Below are positions 24,033 to 32,936 of a DNA stretch of 41,310 nt, in pieces. The stretch spans positions 1 through 41,310 of the forward strand of contig JAUZQQ010000011.1 of assembly GCA_030950905.1 (NCBI GenBank), read 5' to 3'. This DNA comes from Mariprofundaceae bacterium (GTDB lineage: Bacteria; Pseudomonadota; Zetaproteobacteria; Mariprofundales; Mariprofundaceae). The notes beneath the pieces were generated by a model. That model ran no database searches and had not been told where the DNA came from. It saw only the letters and a list, made by a program, of their open reading frames with translations. How positions within the stretch are numbered: the stretch's first letter is position 1; every line of letters begins with the position of its first letter. A program made the translations under genes and the position numbers.

Positions 24033-24043
24033 GTTTTATTCTC

Positions 24044-24862
24044 CTATTTAATCAAAAAATCAATTTGTTTTAATTGTTGTAACAAGTCTGGAAGATCGGC
24101 CAAAGCCAAGGTGTTTGGACCATCAGACTTTGCCAAATCTGGGTTGGGGTGAACTTCCATAAATACGGCAGCCACGCCCGTAGCCACTGCCGCTCGCGCC
24201 AAACCAGGCACGAAATCACGGTTCCCCCCTGTTGCGCCGCCCAAGCCGCCCGGCTGCTGCAGCGAATGGGTGGCATCAAAGACCACTGGCGCAGCAAATT
24301 TGCGCATAACCAACAATGAGCGCATGTCTGAAACCAAATTATTGTAGCCAAAACTTGCACCGCGTTCGCATAACATAATACCCAGGTTGCCCGTAGCGCG
24401 CGCTTTATCCAGCACATATTGCATGTCCCATGGCGCAAGAAACTGCCCTTTTTTGATATTTACTGGCTTGCCTGCCTTGGCCACAGCGGTAATAAAATCT
24501 GTTTGACGGCATAAAAAAGCGGGGGTCTGCAATACATCTGCAACAGCCGCTACGGCGGCGATTTGTGAAGACTCATGGACATCGGTAATAACAGGCATGG
24601 CCAACTCATCTCGCACGCGCTGTAAAATACGCAAGCCTTCGTCTATACCAGGCCCGCGAAAACCATCTTTACTGGTGCGATTGGCCTTATCAAAGCTTGA
24701 TTTAAAAATAACGGGAATGCCCACAGTAGCCGCAATACGTTGAATATCTGAAGCTATTTGAAGGGTGAAATCTTCCCCCTCAATCACACATGGCCCAGCC
24801 ATAAGCACCAAGGGACAATCATTGCCAATGCTTATATCTGCGACCTGAACTTGCTGTTGCAT
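24044..24862 (-). CDS. kdsA: 3-deoxy-8-phosphooctulonate synthase (KDO-8-P synthase)
   Basis: 272 residues with the family motifs AGPCVIEG (23-29), [51 protein letters not shown] and VFMEVHPNP. It condenses PEP with arabinose 5-phosphate in lipopolysaccharide KDO synthesis, which places the organism among Gram-negatives. Cys25 in GPCVIE indicates the metal-dependent class; the metal-independent E. coli type has Asn here. AAGGG precedes the ATG by 8 nt. Upstream, two direct ATTGACC copies (minus strand, 24909-24903 and 24892-24886) may belong to its promoter. It heads the kdsA-eno-ftsB-DUF4438 unit. Confidence 0.96.
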   Translation of the reverse strand: MQQQVQVADISIGNDCPLVLMAGPCVIEGEDFTLQIASDIQRIAATVGIPVIFKSSFDKANRTSKDGFRGPGIDEGLRILQRVRDELAMPVITDVHESSQIAAVAAVADVLQTPAFLCRQTDFITAVAKAGKPVNIKKGQFLAPWDMQYVLDKARATGNLGIMLCERGASFGYNNLVSDMRSLLVMRKFAAPVVFDATHSLQQPGGLGGATGGNRDFVPGLARAAVATGVAAVFMEVHPNPDLAKSDGPNTLALADLPDLLQQLKQIDFLIK

Positions 24863-25044
24863 GTTGTATACCCTTATTTAGTAACGGTCAATATAGAAGG
24901 ATGGTCAATAAGAATCTTTGCCACAAAAAAGCGCGCACCGTAACAGAACCCATGATGCCTTACTAGGAGGCTGTTCTAGCAAGAAAAGGTGAATGGTTAT
25001 TTTAAATAAACGGAGGGGAGCATACGGCAATGGCAGTGGTGAAT

Positions 25045-25230
25045 AAAAAAGAAATCCCCCGCCCTGACGATGTGATAGTGCCTAACCGAACCCTCATTAC
25101 GAGGTGGGCACTTCACCTGAGCATTAGGTTTACCACAAGAGTGGTTACACACAACCCAAGTAGGCAGTTCCCTGTCGGCACGTATCGGCTCGGGAAACAG
25201 CAAAATCGCTCGCTCAGGGCAGAGGAACTT
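25045..25230 (-). ncRNA. ssrS: 6S RNA
   Basis: On the minus strand, 15 nt after the zapA stop, the segment opens with CTCTGCCCTGA (about 25225-25213). It closes with TCAGGGCGGGGG, pairing into a long terminal stem. The 5-prime side of the central region holds CCCGAGCCGATAC, matching the conserved E. coli 6S CCUGAGCCGAUA element. GTGCC and GGCAC arms pair further in. The closing stem is followed by ATTTCTTTTTT, a terminator-like T-run (to 25045). Location directly downstream of zapA is the usual one for ssrS. 6S RNA binds sigma70 RNA polymerase and damps transcription in stationary phase. The 5-prime end is approximate; 24863-25044 shows nothing else I can assign. Confidence 0.88.
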
Positions 25231-25244
25231 TGATCAAAGAATGC

Positions 25245-25565
25245 TCAATTTAATGTTTGAACACCCCTTAATATTTCTGCTTGGGATACTACATCATTCA
25301 ATGCAGAAATCAAGACTTTTGATTGGGTTTTTTCAACATCAAGGTTTACATGGCCATTATGGGTAAGCAGCTCTCCTGCAAGGTTTAATGCAACCAAGGC
25401 CATTAAACGATCGCTTCCTGCGGTGCTACCCAAGCCGCGAACTTGGTCAAGCTTTTGTTGAACCAAATCAGCAGCCGATTGCACCTTGCCAGGGCTATCT
25501 TCTGTTTTGATTGAAAAAGTTCGCCCCGCAAGGGTTACTTCAATTTTTTTCCCCATACTTTTCAT
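25245..25565 (-). CDS. zapA: Cell division protein ZapA
   Basis: 106 residues. The N-terminal ZapA domain KKIEVTLAGRTFSIKT, then SAADLVQQKLDQVRG and DRLMALVALNLAGELL, is characteristic; a C-terminal coiled coil follows. ZapA bundles FtsZ filaments at midcell. The first ATG overlaps the stop of the upstream small coiled-coil gene as ATGA, favouring it as the coupled start. GGAG is only 2 nt away from this ATG and 11 nt from the next in-frame ATG (residue 4), so that one remains possible. The 6S RNA gene follows it, as in many proteobacteria. Confidence 0.9.
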   Translation of the reverse strand: MKSMGKKIEVTLAGRTFSIKTEDSPGKVQSAADLVQQKLDQVRGLGSTAGSDRLMALVALNLAGELLTHNGHVNLDVEKTQSKVLISALNDVVSQAEILRGVQTLN

Positions 25566-25843
25566 GACTCCGCGTTATGATCCATCATTTGATCCAGTCT
25601 GGCAATGGCATTTTCGACACGACCTTTGGCTTCGTTTTTATCCATTTGCATGGCTGTGATCTCTTCTTCCAACTCTTGCATCTGATTGCGGCATTTTTGT
25701 GCTTCAAGTTCACCAAGACGGATCACTTCGCGCAAGCGTTGGTTTTCTGCTTGCAATGCATGGTGGTTTTCATCAATTCCATCCAGATGTATGCGCAGGG
25801 CATCAATTTTTTTAACACATAATTGATAATCGGATTCTTCCAT
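25562..25843 (-). CDS. Small coiled-coil protein, ZapB-like candidate
   Basis: 93 residues from the ATG at 25843 (MEESDYQLCVKKIDALRIHL). Nearly the whole length is a predicted coiled coil with leucine/isoleucine heptads (ALQAENQRLREVIRLGELEA.., ELEEEITAM), rich in Glu, Gln and Lys, without membrane segments. An in-frame extension to 25924 would overlap the preceding gene by 50 nt and looks less coil-like; no strong Shine-Dalgarno decides the start. Its ATGA junction with zapA suggests a ZapB or ZapA-partner role, or a TIGR02449-type short coiled-coil family. That is context-based inference. Confidence 0.65.
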   Translation of the reverse strand: MEESDYQLCVKKIDALRIHLDGIDENHHALQAENQRLREVIRLGELEAQKCRNQMQELEEEITAMQMDKNEAKGRVENAIARLDQMMDHNAES

Positions 25844-25874
25844 CGGGCTATTGAAACAGCAAATGCTTTGCAGG

Positions 25875-26510
25875 TCAACCAGACTTATGTTCAGACTGCA
25901 TGTATCGGCGTTTAAATTCTTCATCTCTTATAATAATAGGCTTGCCCACGCCCAATGCTTGGAGCTTTTGCCACAATGTATCTGCCTTTGGCCGCGACAT
26001 CGGCGGAAATACAAAACGCATGGCTGGAATACGAACCACCCGTTTGTCACGTTTGTAGGGTAAACCACTGCGGCGCAAGCGTTGTTCTGTGTTGCGCGCA
26101 AACTCCATGATATAATAGCGACCTAAACCAAGCCCATAACCAGAATTTTTCACCACCACATCGACATCCATAATACCATGCTGTTGCCATGCTGCTTGTG
26201 CGCCTCGTGCTGAAGCCACGCTGATAAATGTTCGCGCATCGTCAAAAGTATACAATTTTACGCGTTCTTTGCGTGTGATCAACTGGGGCGTTAATCCTAT
26301 GCTTGCTAATTTTCGTTGTAGATCATGCACCCCTTGCTTCCACACCATGCGGTGGGTAAGAACACGCCATAAACCATCGGTAGAAGCGGGTGGTGCGGTA
26401 ATGTATACATCAACGGCAGCAGGTGTTGGTGCTTGCTGTGGAGAAACCCAAACCATCCATGTCGCCCAACTTAAGGCAATCAGCAATAGGCTCACCAACA
26501 AGTGACGCAT
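25875..26510 (-). CDS. Membrane-anchored protein with SPOR-like character, function unknown
   Basis: 211 residues. An N-terminal hydrophobic segment (3-24) would anchor it in the inner membrane with the rest periplasmic. After a Pro/Ala linker, two alpha/beta halves are visible: VHDLQRKLASIGLTPQLITRKERVKLY, and later GRYYIMEFARNTEQRLRRSG plus DTLWQKLQALG. Their pattern resembles degenerate SPOR domains (peptidoglycan-binding, septum-targeted), but I cannot confirm this without a profile search. The start ATG shares one base with the coaX stop (TAATG), so it is coupled to coaX and lies in front of the ZapB-like and ZapA genes, which fits a cell-envelope or division role. Confidence 0.7.
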   Translation of the reverse strand: MRHLLVSLLLIALSWATWMVWVSPQQAPTPAAVDVYITAPPASTDGLWRVLTHRMVWKQGVHDLQRKLASIGLTPQLITRKERVKLYTFDDARTFISVASARGAQAAWQQHGIMDVDVVVKNSGYGLGLGRYYIMEFARNTEQRLRRSGLPYKRDKRVVRIPAMRFVFPPMSRPKADTLWQKLQALGVGKPIIIRDEEFKRRYMQSEHKSG

Positions 26511-27295
26511 TATACTATGAAATGCTTTTTAGCCAGAAGATGAAGTCCACATAGGGTTAAATCGGGGATTCGTGCTGTGATCTCTGGAATTTCATCTTCA
26601 ATACACAAGCTCAAACCACCTGTGGCAATCAAAGGCGCTTCAGCGTACAAAGGCAAGGATTGCAGGCGATGAATAATTCCGCGCAAACCATCAACTGCCG
26701 CCCAATAGCTGCCTGCTTGCATACTGCTTACCGTATCACGGCCAATCAGGGTTTTAACGGGGGCGATAGAAACTTCAGGCAAGCGGGCTGCATGTTTGCA
26801 TAAGGCTGAAAGTGAAATCTCCATACCGGGTACGATCAAGCCGCCCGCATAACGCCCCTCAGGAGAGACAATATCAAAGGTCGTCGCCGTACCACAATCC
26901 ATAATAATTACTGGCGAACCCCAGCGGTCTCTTGCTGCTATTGCTGCAGCCAGACGGTCGGCTCCCACTTCGCGTGGGTTTTTATAATCAATAGCAATGC
27001 CTGTTTTAACAGAGGAAGAGCCAACAAACATTGCCGCTTGTTTGCAAACACTGGCGCAAGCATCGTGCATCACGGTATCAAGATGGGGAACGACACTGGC
27101 AACCATGATACCATTGATGGTTAAAGGGTCTTGTTGGGCGCGGCTAAACATGCCGATCATTTTCCAAGCCAATTCATCAGCAGTGATCCGGCTGTAGGTA
27201 GAAAGCCGCCAACTGTTGGTCAGTGTTTCATCGACATACAAGCCAAATTCCATTTGCGTATTGCCCACATCAATACAAAGCCAATGATGGGTCAT
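26510..27295 (-). CDS. coaX: Type III pantothenate kinase
   Basis: 261 residues. The ATG at 27295 overlaps the birA stop (ATGA) and begins right before the phosphate-1 motif CIDVGNTQMEFGL; a further upstream in-frame start at 27328 is unlikely. Other family motifs are KNPREVGADRLAAAIAAR, IIMDCGTATTFD and GGLIVPGM. It phosphorylates pantothenate in the first step of coenzyme A synthesis. The birA-coaX pairing is the common bacterial arrangement (historically annotated as Baf). TAATG coupling to the following SPOR-like gene. Confidence 0.95.
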   Translation of the reverse strand: MTHHWLCIDVGNTQMEFGLYVDETLTNSWRLSTYSRITADELAWKMIGMFSRAQQDPLTINGIMVASVVPHLDTVMHDACASVCKQAAMFVGSSSVKTGIAIDYKNPREVGADRLAAAIAARDRWGSPVIIMDCGTATTFDIVSPEGRYAGGLIVPGMEISLSALCKHAARLPEVSIAPVKTLIGRDTVSSMQAGSYWAAVDGLRGIIHRLQSLPLYAEAPLIATGGLSLCIEDEIPEITARIPDLTLCGLHLLAKKHFIV

Positions 27296-28044
27296 AATGA
27301 CGGCTCCATGACAAATACCTCGCCACAAATAACCCGTTGCATGCCGTCTTTTGTGTTGATCAACAATGCACCATCATGCGCTAATCCACAGGCAATACCT
27401 TGGCATTCTTGCGCTGCCATACGAACAGTAATGCATTGACCATGTGCGATGTGGGCTTCTTGCCAGGCCAGGCGGACGGGTTCAAAACCATCACGCAGCC
27501 AGCAATCATACCAATAATTCAAACGCTCTAAAACCATTGCCATGCAGGTTTTTCGTGATAATCGTTGCGTGGTATAATCATTGACACTGCATACAACACG
27601 GTTGATAGCCGTAGGCCAACCTTTGGCTGGTGTATCGATGTTTATACCAATACCAAGCACCACCCCCAATAATTTTCCTTGGATGATACGACTTTCAGTA
27701 AGAATACCACACATCTTTGCACCATGGACTAAAATATCATTCGGCCATTTGATACCCACGGAGGGAACGATAGGTGCAAGTGCCTGCCAAACAGCCACCG
27801 CTGCCAACAAGGACAAGGCAGGAATAGATGATAATGGGGCAGTAGGTTTTAACAGCACACTGCATGCCAATCCATGGTCTGCGGTAAACCAATCGCGCCC
27901 TTGTCGGCCTCGGCCTTTGCTTTGCTGGTCAGCAATCACCGTTGTGCCTTCGCTTAAACCTGGGTTTTTTTCAAGCATTTTTAACAAGGTAGCGTTGGTG
28001 GAATCAACAGAAGCTAAATGGATCAACGGTTGACCAAGCTGCAT
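27292..28044 (-). CDS. birA: Biotin--[acetyl-CoA-carboxylase] ligase (no DNA-binding domain)
   Basis: 250 residues from the ATG at 28044, which has GAGGG 5 nt upstream; the longer frame would need a TTG start inside nadC. The catalytic domain is clear: SVDSTNATLL, the ATP/biotin loop SKGRGRQGRDW, GIKWPNDI and GVVLGIGINI. A C-terminal SH3-like domain (about 205-250) follows. The N-terminal helix-turn-helix of bifunctional BirA repressors is absent, so it is a class I ligase that attaches biotin to the AccB carrier without regulating biotin genes. It overlaps coaX by ATGA. Confidence 0.95.
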   Translation of the reverse strand: MQLGQPLIHLASVDSTNATLLKMLEKNPGLSEGTTVIADQQSKGRGRQGRDWFTADHGLACSVLLKPTAPLSSIPALSLLAAVAVWQALAPIVPSVGIKWPNDILVHGAKMCGILTESRIIQGKLLGVVLGIGINIDTPAKGWPTAINRVVCSVNDYTTQRLSRKTCMAMVLERLNYWYDCWLRDGFEPVRLAWQEAHIAHGQCITVRMAAQECQGIACGLAHDGALLINTKDGMQRVICGEVFVMEPSL

Positions 28045-28051
28045 ATTGCCC

Positions 28052-28894
28052 TCAGTTATCAACAACAATCAACAATGAGACATCCAGCACAGGGGATGAA
28101 TGGGTCATTGCACCAATAGCCAAACGATTGACACCCGTTGCGGCATAATGCTTTGCATTGTCCAAGTTGATATTGCCTGATGCTTCTAAAAGTATCGAGT
28201 CTGGTACCAGCGCACGGGCTTCTTTAACCATTGCCACCGTCATATTATCCAACAAGATCATATCTGGAGCGACCAATACAGCTTCAGTAACTTGTGCCAA
28301 GGTTTCACATTCTACTTCAACAAAACAACGGTCATCCCATGTGTAACATGCACCAACAGCATCGCTAATACTACCACATGCGGCAATGTGATTTTCTTTG
28401 ATCAACATCGCATCGGCCAAGTCCATGCGGTGGTTCACACCACCACCATGCTGTACGGCTTGTTTTTCTAGCTGTCGCATACCAGGGGTGGTTTTCCGCG
28501 TATCGACAATTTGACAGCCTGTACCATCCACACAGCAAACAAAAGCATGGGTTGTCGTGGCAATGCCTGATAAGTGTTGTAAAAAATTCAAAGCGGTACG
28601 TTCAGCCGCCAATAAAGAACGCAACGACCCAGAAACATGGGCAAGCACATCGCCAGCTTGCACGGTATCACCATCATGTTTGAACCATTTTTTGCTAAGG
28701 CTTGCATCACGGCTTTGAAAACAAGCGGCACTCACATCACAGCCCGACAATACCCCTGTCGCCTTGGCTACCAATTTCGCAGTGCCTTTGGCATGCACGG
28801 CAATGCAAGCGAGTCCTGTAATATCTTGAAAGGCCATGTCTTCTTCTAATGCTGTGTGAATCAGTTGCTGTACGTTATCCATCGCTATACCCAT
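28052..28894 (-). CDS. nadC: Nicotinate-nucleotide pyrophosphorylase (carboxylating)
   Basis: 280 residues of the type II phosphoribosyltransferase family. Visible are ALEEDMAFQDITG near the N-terminus, AERTALNFLQHLSGIAT, the substrate-binding stretch DTRKTTPGMRQLEK, HGGGVNHRMDLADAMLIKENH, VEVECE, ILLDNM and LEASGNIN. It makes nicotinate mononucleotide from quinolinate and PRPP in NAD synthesis. An ATG at 28894 or 28882 may start it; both are in frame and lie close to the tatA stop. It is followed after 7 nt by birA. Confidence 0.95.
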   Translation of the reverse strand: MGIAMDNVQQLIHTALEEDMAFQDITGLACIAVHAKGTAKLVAKATGVLSGCDVSAACFQSRDASLSKKWFKHDGDTVQAGDVLAHVSGSLRSLLAAERTALNFLQHLSGIATTTHAFVCCVDGTGCQIVDTRKTTPGMRQLEKQAVQHGGGVNHRMDLADAMLIKENHIAACGSISDAVGACYTWDDRCFVEVECETLAQVTEAVLVAPDMILLDNMTVAMVKEARALVPDSILLEASGNINLDNAKHYAATGVNRLAIGAMTHSSPVLDVSLLIVVDN

Positions 28895-28897
28895 CGT

Positions 28898-29149
28898 TTA
28901 TTTGTTGGCAGTATTTACCGTTGTTTCTTGGTCTATTTTTTGATTGCTATTGACCGTAGGGTTTATCGTTTGCGTGAGGTTTTTGGTCTCGGTCTCATCG
29001 TTTTTCGTGCTATCATCTTTCAAATTCTTTTTGAAATTTTTGATGCCTTTTGCTACGCCAGCACCGACTTCGGGCAGTTTCCCTGCGCCAAAAAAAATCA
29101 CCACAATGGCAAGAATTAAAATCAATTCTGTTGTTCCCAGTCCGAACAT
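28898..29149 (-). CDS. tatA: Sec-independent translocase component TatA
   Basis: 83 residues from the ATG at 29149, chosen because AGGAGG is 4 nt upstream and the protein then begins canonically with [26 protein letters not shown]. Features are the N-terminal transmembrane helix, the FG(A)GKLPEVG hinge, an amphipathic helix ([13 protein letters not shown]) and a polar acidic/Thr/Asn tail. TatA forms the pore-like assembly for export of folded proteins. tatB and tatC are not in this window. It lies between the solute-binding lipoprotein gene and nadC. Confidence 0.93.
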   Translation of the reverse strand: MFGLGTTELILILAIVVIFFGAGKLPEVGAGVAKGIKNFKKNLKDDSTKNDETETKNLTQTINPTVNSNQKIDQETTVNTANK

Positions 29150-29212
29150 ATTGCCTCCTAAAAGCACAATTTTGTGCAATGCTGCTGTACGAATGTGGCT
29201 TCGTCACGTTGC

Positions 29213-30712
29213 TTATCTCAGTTTTGCATTCATCAACGGTGTCAAAGCACCATTCATCTGTGGAATAAAACCGCTAATACGTGTTCCCATCACTGCAATT
29301 ACCGGTTCATACCATAACGGTATATAGACTTGGTCATGGTACATTTGTTGTTGTACTTGTCGGTAGAAATCAATGCGTTGCTCTACAGATGTGCTATGCA
29401 TCGCTGCCATCAACCAATCATCAACGTGTGCATTGTGGTAACGTCCACGGTTGGCTCCTTTGGGTGGCCACATGTCAGAGTGTAAAATCCAGCGGTAAAT
29501 ATCAGGGTCAGAAATCCCCACCCATGACAATGAAAACAATTGAAAGTCACCCCGTTTAATGCGCGCATAAAATGATCCCCATTCCAGTGATTCAATACTT
29601 ACATCAATGTTTAAATCGCGCCAGCCAGCAGCAATGGCTGTTGCCAAGCGCAAGCGTTCGGGATTGGTGCTGGTGCGGTAGGTCAAATGAAAACGCCACC
29701 CATCAGCACGCACTGGAAAGCCTGCATTATCCAACAACACCATCGCCTTGGCAGGGTTATAAGCCATAGTTGGGAGCTGCGCTGCTGCCCAATGATTTTT
29801 TCCAAGTATCGTTTCAGCTAAAACTGGCGCATCCAAAAACAAGGCCTTTTTTAGTTTTTTGCGATCAACACCCAATGCCAAGGCATGACGAACTTGCACA
29901 TTGGCAAGGTATTTATCTTGTAAATTGATACCAATATATGCAAAAGTGGTCGATGCTGTGCTAACGATTTTTACCCCTGGCTGTTGGCGTAAATAAGGCA
30001 ACATATGCAATGGAAAATCATTTTGCATCATATCAATTTCACCACGCGCTAATTTTAAGCTGCGGGTAACGGCATCTTTCACCCGAATAAAAGCGATACG
30101 TTGCACTGCGCCTGTTGTATTTTTTTTATTTTTCCGTTCCAGTAGGATGGTGTTTTTTTGCCAACTTTTAAAGACAAAAGCACCACACCCCACAATACCA
30201 CGTACTTGCTGTGATTGCCTGGCTATTTCTTGCGGTAAAATACCGATGTTTAAGCGTGTCAACAATGCGGCATCAGGCTCGCTTAAGTGCAGGCGAATAT
30301 GGTGATTATCAAGCACTTCCATGCTTTTTATGCTGGCAAAACTGGCGCGCAAGGGGCTCGCTTGTTCAGCATCCATCACGCTGCGAAGGGTTGCTACAAC
30401 ATCATCGCCAAGCACAGGCCGTCCATCATGAAAAAAGACATCATTGCGCAAAAAAAAGTCCCATGTTAAGGGGTTCTTTTGCAGCCAATGCGAAGCAATA
30501 TCAGCTTGGGGTAAGAAATGTTCGTCTTGACGGGTTAAGCCACGATGGATAAATGCTTGAACTTTTTGTGAGGCTGCATCCGTAGCATACCGTGGGTCTA
30601 GGGTGATGGGTAATTCCGCAACGCCCACGCGAACCAAGCCTTGTGCTGGCTCACTCTGGGTGCATGCGAGCATGGCAAGCAAAAAAACATAGAACAGTAT
30701 TCGTGTGATCAT
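29213..30712 (-). CDS. Peptide/nickel-type ABC transporter substrate-binding lipoprotein
   Basis: 499 residues of SBP_bac_5 (DppA/OppA) type. A lipoprotein signal ends in LLAMLAC, with Cys17 the lipidated residue. Family features are LPITLDPRYATDAASQ, LTWDFFLRNDVFFHDGRP, DVVATLRSVM, a central ALGVDRKKL block and the C-terminal SLEWGSFYARIKRGDFQL and PDIYRWI. It should deliver oligopeptides or a similar ligand to an ABC importer, but no permease or ATPase gene is adjacent, so the ligand and partners are open. It sits between pyrK (53 nt upstream) and tatA, with no clear Shine-Dalgarno. Confidence 0.9.
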   Translation of the reverse strand: MITRILFYVFLLAMLACTQSEPAQGLVRVGVAELPITLDPRYATDAASQKVQAFIHRGLTRQDEHFLPQADIASHWLQKNPLTWDFFLRNDVFFHDGRPVLGDDVVATLRSVMDAEQASPLRASFASIKSMEVLDNHHIRLHLSEPDAALLTRLNIGILPQEIARQSQQVRGIVGCGAFVFKSWQKNTILLERKNKKNTTGAVQRIAFIRVKDAVTRSLKLARGEIDMMQNDFPLHMLPYLRQQPGVKIVSTASTTFAYIGINLQDKYLANVQVRHALALGVDRKKLKKALFLDAPVLAETILGKNHWAAAQLPTMAYNPAKAMVLLDNAGFPVRADGWRFHLTYRTSTNPERLRLATAIAAGWRDLNIDVSIESLEWGSFYARIKRGDFQLFSLSWVGISDPDIYRWILHSDMWPPKGANRGRYHNAHVDDWLMAAMHSTSVEQRIDFYRQVQQQMYHDQVYIPLWYEPVIAVMGTRISGFIPQMNGALTPLMNAKLR

Positions 30713-30765
30713 AATGAATAAAACAAGTGCTTAAATTTCCATGGCTTACTGTGATTGAAAAACGA

Positions 30766-31632
30766 TCACCAACGCAATACCGTTGCATCAAACACAGGGC
30801 CATCGACACAAACACGGCGGTAATGCGTACCATCATGCTCATGGGTTTCAACCACGCAACCAGCACAAGCACCAATACCACAAGCCATGTATTCTTCTAA
30901 CGAAACAAACGTAGGCACATCAAAACGCAGACCCAAGGCTGCAACAGCTTGCAACATGGGAAATGGCCCACACGATAAAATCGTCACTTCTTGCAACGCT
31001 TGGGGTGGCAATGCAGCCAACCATAAGGCTGCCAAATCAGCAACATAACCCGCATGGCAGCCAAATAATTCACTGTTATTCGAAGCCAATCGACACGGTA
31101 TATTCCTTGCTTCAAGCGATTGAATGGTCATCATCGCTTGTGCAGGAATACCTGGCAGCAAGAAGTTAGAGCTTGCTAAGGCAAAGGGAAAGGGAACTTC
31201 AGAGCCTGCAAAAACAATGGGGCGAGCACCTGCTGCCACAATACGGTCGGCGGCAAAAATCATCGGCGGAATACCTACGCCGCCACCGATACACAAATAA
31301 CGCCGCGATGTATCAGTGATTGAAAATGCTACACCAATAGGCCCGCAAAGTTGTAGGGCTTCACCCGCTTTTTTGGCAGCTAGCAAACGTGTGCCTTCGC
31401 CCACCACCTTGAACAATATATCAATCGTTCCTTTGATTGGGTCACAAAGCATGAGTGAAATAGGTCGCCTTAAATAAGGCCCCTTGGCCACCTGAATATG
31501 CACGAATTGCCCAGGTTGTGCTGTCTTGGCGATCGCTGGTGCGTGAAGGCGCATCACGTGTTGCATGGCAGGGTGCGCCACATTGATCAATATTTTAGCG
31601 GACACCTCATGAATGTTGTGGTCATCATGCAT
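30766..31632 (-). CDS. pyrK: Dihydroorotate dehydrogenase electron-transfer subunit (PyrK)
   Basis: 288 residues of the ferredoxin-reductase-like family. The N-terminal FAD domain has YLRRPISLM. The NAD-binding domain starts near RYLCIGGGVGIPPM. The C-terminal 2Fe-2S motif reads CGIGACAGC plus a distal Cys (C251, C256, C259, C275), diagnostic for PyrK. It passes electrons from PyrD (class 1B dihydroorotate dehydrogenase) to NAD. pyrD is not in this window although pyrR, pyrB and pyrC lie directly upstream, so its partner must be elsewhere. It starts 5 nt after the pyrC stop. Confidence 0.92.
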   Translation of the reverse strand: MHDDHNIHEVSAKILINVAHPAMQHVMRLHAPAIAKTAQPGQFVHIQVAKGPYLRRPISLMLCDPIKGTIDILFKVVGEGTRLLAAKKAGEALQLCGPIGVAFSITDTSRRYLCIGGGVGIPPMIFAADRIVAAGARPIVFAGSEVPFPFALASSNFLLPGIPAQAMMTIQSLEARNIPCRLASNNSELFGCHAGYVADLAALWLAALPPQALQEVTILSCGPFPMLQAVAALGLRFDVPTFVSLEEYMACGIGACAGCVVETHEHDGTHYRRVCVDGPVFDATVLRW

Positions 31633-31637
31633 TAATT

Positions 31638-32936
31638 TTACAATCCTTCATTGCTTGTTTTTTCAAACACAATGTTTCCTGCCATAATCGTATAACATAC
31701 TTGCCCTTGCATGGTTTTTCCATGCCATGGCGTATTGTGGGATTTTGAACGCAATGTATCACGGTTTAACAACCAAGTCGCATCAGGGTCAAACACACAC
31801 ACATCAGCCACTGCGCCTTTCGCTAAACTTCCAGCGGGAAGGTTTAATAATTGGGCTGGGTTTATCGTCATTTTGGCAATCAGTTGGGGTAATGTAAGTA
31901 CGCCATCTCGCACCAACATCAATGATATTGGCAACATGGTTTCAAGCCCAACAATACCAAAAGCTGCGCATTCTAAGCCACAGCGTTTGTCATCAATATG
32001 ATGAGGCGCATGATCCGTTGCTATAACAGTAACCGTGCCATCGCGTAGGCCTTCAATAACCGCCAGTCGGTCTTTTTCGGTGCGCAGTGGTGGGCTCATT
32101 TTTGCATCACTGCGGTAGCCAATCACTTCTTCTTCGGTCAAGGCAAAATGGTGGGGGGCTGCTTCACAGCTTACCAGCAAACCTTCGGCTTGCGCGCTGC
32201 GTACCTGTGCCACCGCACCTTGGGTGGAAATATGGGCAACATGGTAGCGCGCACCTGTTAAGCGGGTGAGCATTACATCGCGGGCAATGATGCTATCTTC
32301 ACTTTCCACTGGCATGCCTGCGACACCCAATTGGGTAGCAACCCAACCTTCATTCATCACCCCGCCATCGGTTAGCGTGGGTTCTTCGGCATGTTGAATA
32401 ACAAGAAAACCAAAACTAGAAGCATATTCCAATGCTTTGCGCATCACACCTGCATGCCAGATGGGTTTACCATCATCCGAAAAGGCCACTGCGCCTGCGC
32501 GTACCAATTCGCGCATTTCAGTCAGTTGTTTGCCTGCCAAATGCCGCGTTACCGCAGCAATAGGGTGTAAATGACAGAGTCCAACTTGTTGCGCCCGCAT
32601 TTTAACTTGGGTAATGACACCCGCGTGATCCAATGTTGGGTTGGTGTTTGGCATGCAACACATGGTCGTTACCCCACCTGCGACTGCCGCACGGGATCCT
32701 GATTCTATATCTTCTTTCCATTCAGCACCGGGTTCTCGCAGATGAACATGCATATCAATCAAACCGGGGCAGACAATCAAACCTTGGGCATCAATTGTTC
32801 GTTGCGGTTTGCCATCATAATCACCCATGGCAACAATATGACCATCATGGATCCACACATCATGGATCGCATCTATATGATGGGCAGGATCAACAACATG
32901 ACCCCCTCGAATCAATAATTCAATCTTCATCGTCAT
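31638..32936 (-). CDS. pyrC: Dihydroorotase
   Basis: 432 residues. The start is the ATG at 32936: GAGG lies 6 nt upstream, and this start overlaps the end of pyrB by 17 nt; a longer in-frame start at 32981 is deeper inside pyrB. Motifs are the metal-binding DMHVHLREPG, GGVTTMCCMPNTNP, HVAHIST, SCEAAPHHFALTEEE and the DHAPH near the C-terminal side. It closes carbamoyl-aspartate to dihydroorotate in pyrimidine synthesis. The retained DHAPH and HLREPG ligands suggest an active type I enzyme rather than the inactive PyrC-prime partner of some PyrB proteins. Confidence 0.94.
   Translation of the reverse strand: MTMKIELLIRGGHVVDPAHHIDAIHDVWIHDGHIVAMGDYDGKPQRTIDAQGLIVCPGLIDMHVHLREPGAEWKEDIESGSRAAVAGGVTTMCCMPNTNPTLDHAGVITQVKMRAQQVGLCHLHPIAAVTRHLAGKQLTEMRELVRAGAVAFSDDGKPIWHAGVMRKALEYASSFGFLVIQHAEEPTLTDGGVMNEGWVATQLGVAGMPVESEDSIIARDVMLTRLTGARYHVAHISTQGAVAQVRSAQAEGLLVSCEAAPHHFALTEEEVIGYRSDAKMSPPLRTEKDRLAVIEGLRDGTVTVIATDHAPHHIDDKRCGLECAAFGIVGLETMLPISLMLVRDGVLTLPQLIAKMTINPAQLLNLPAGSLAKGAVADVCVFDPDATWLLNRDTLRSKSHNTPWHGKTMQGQVCYTIMAGNIVFEKTSNEGL

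Noticed and set aside
27581-28033. 150-codon plus-strand frame opposite birA
   Set aside because: Antisense to a well-supported birA; no recognisable domain.
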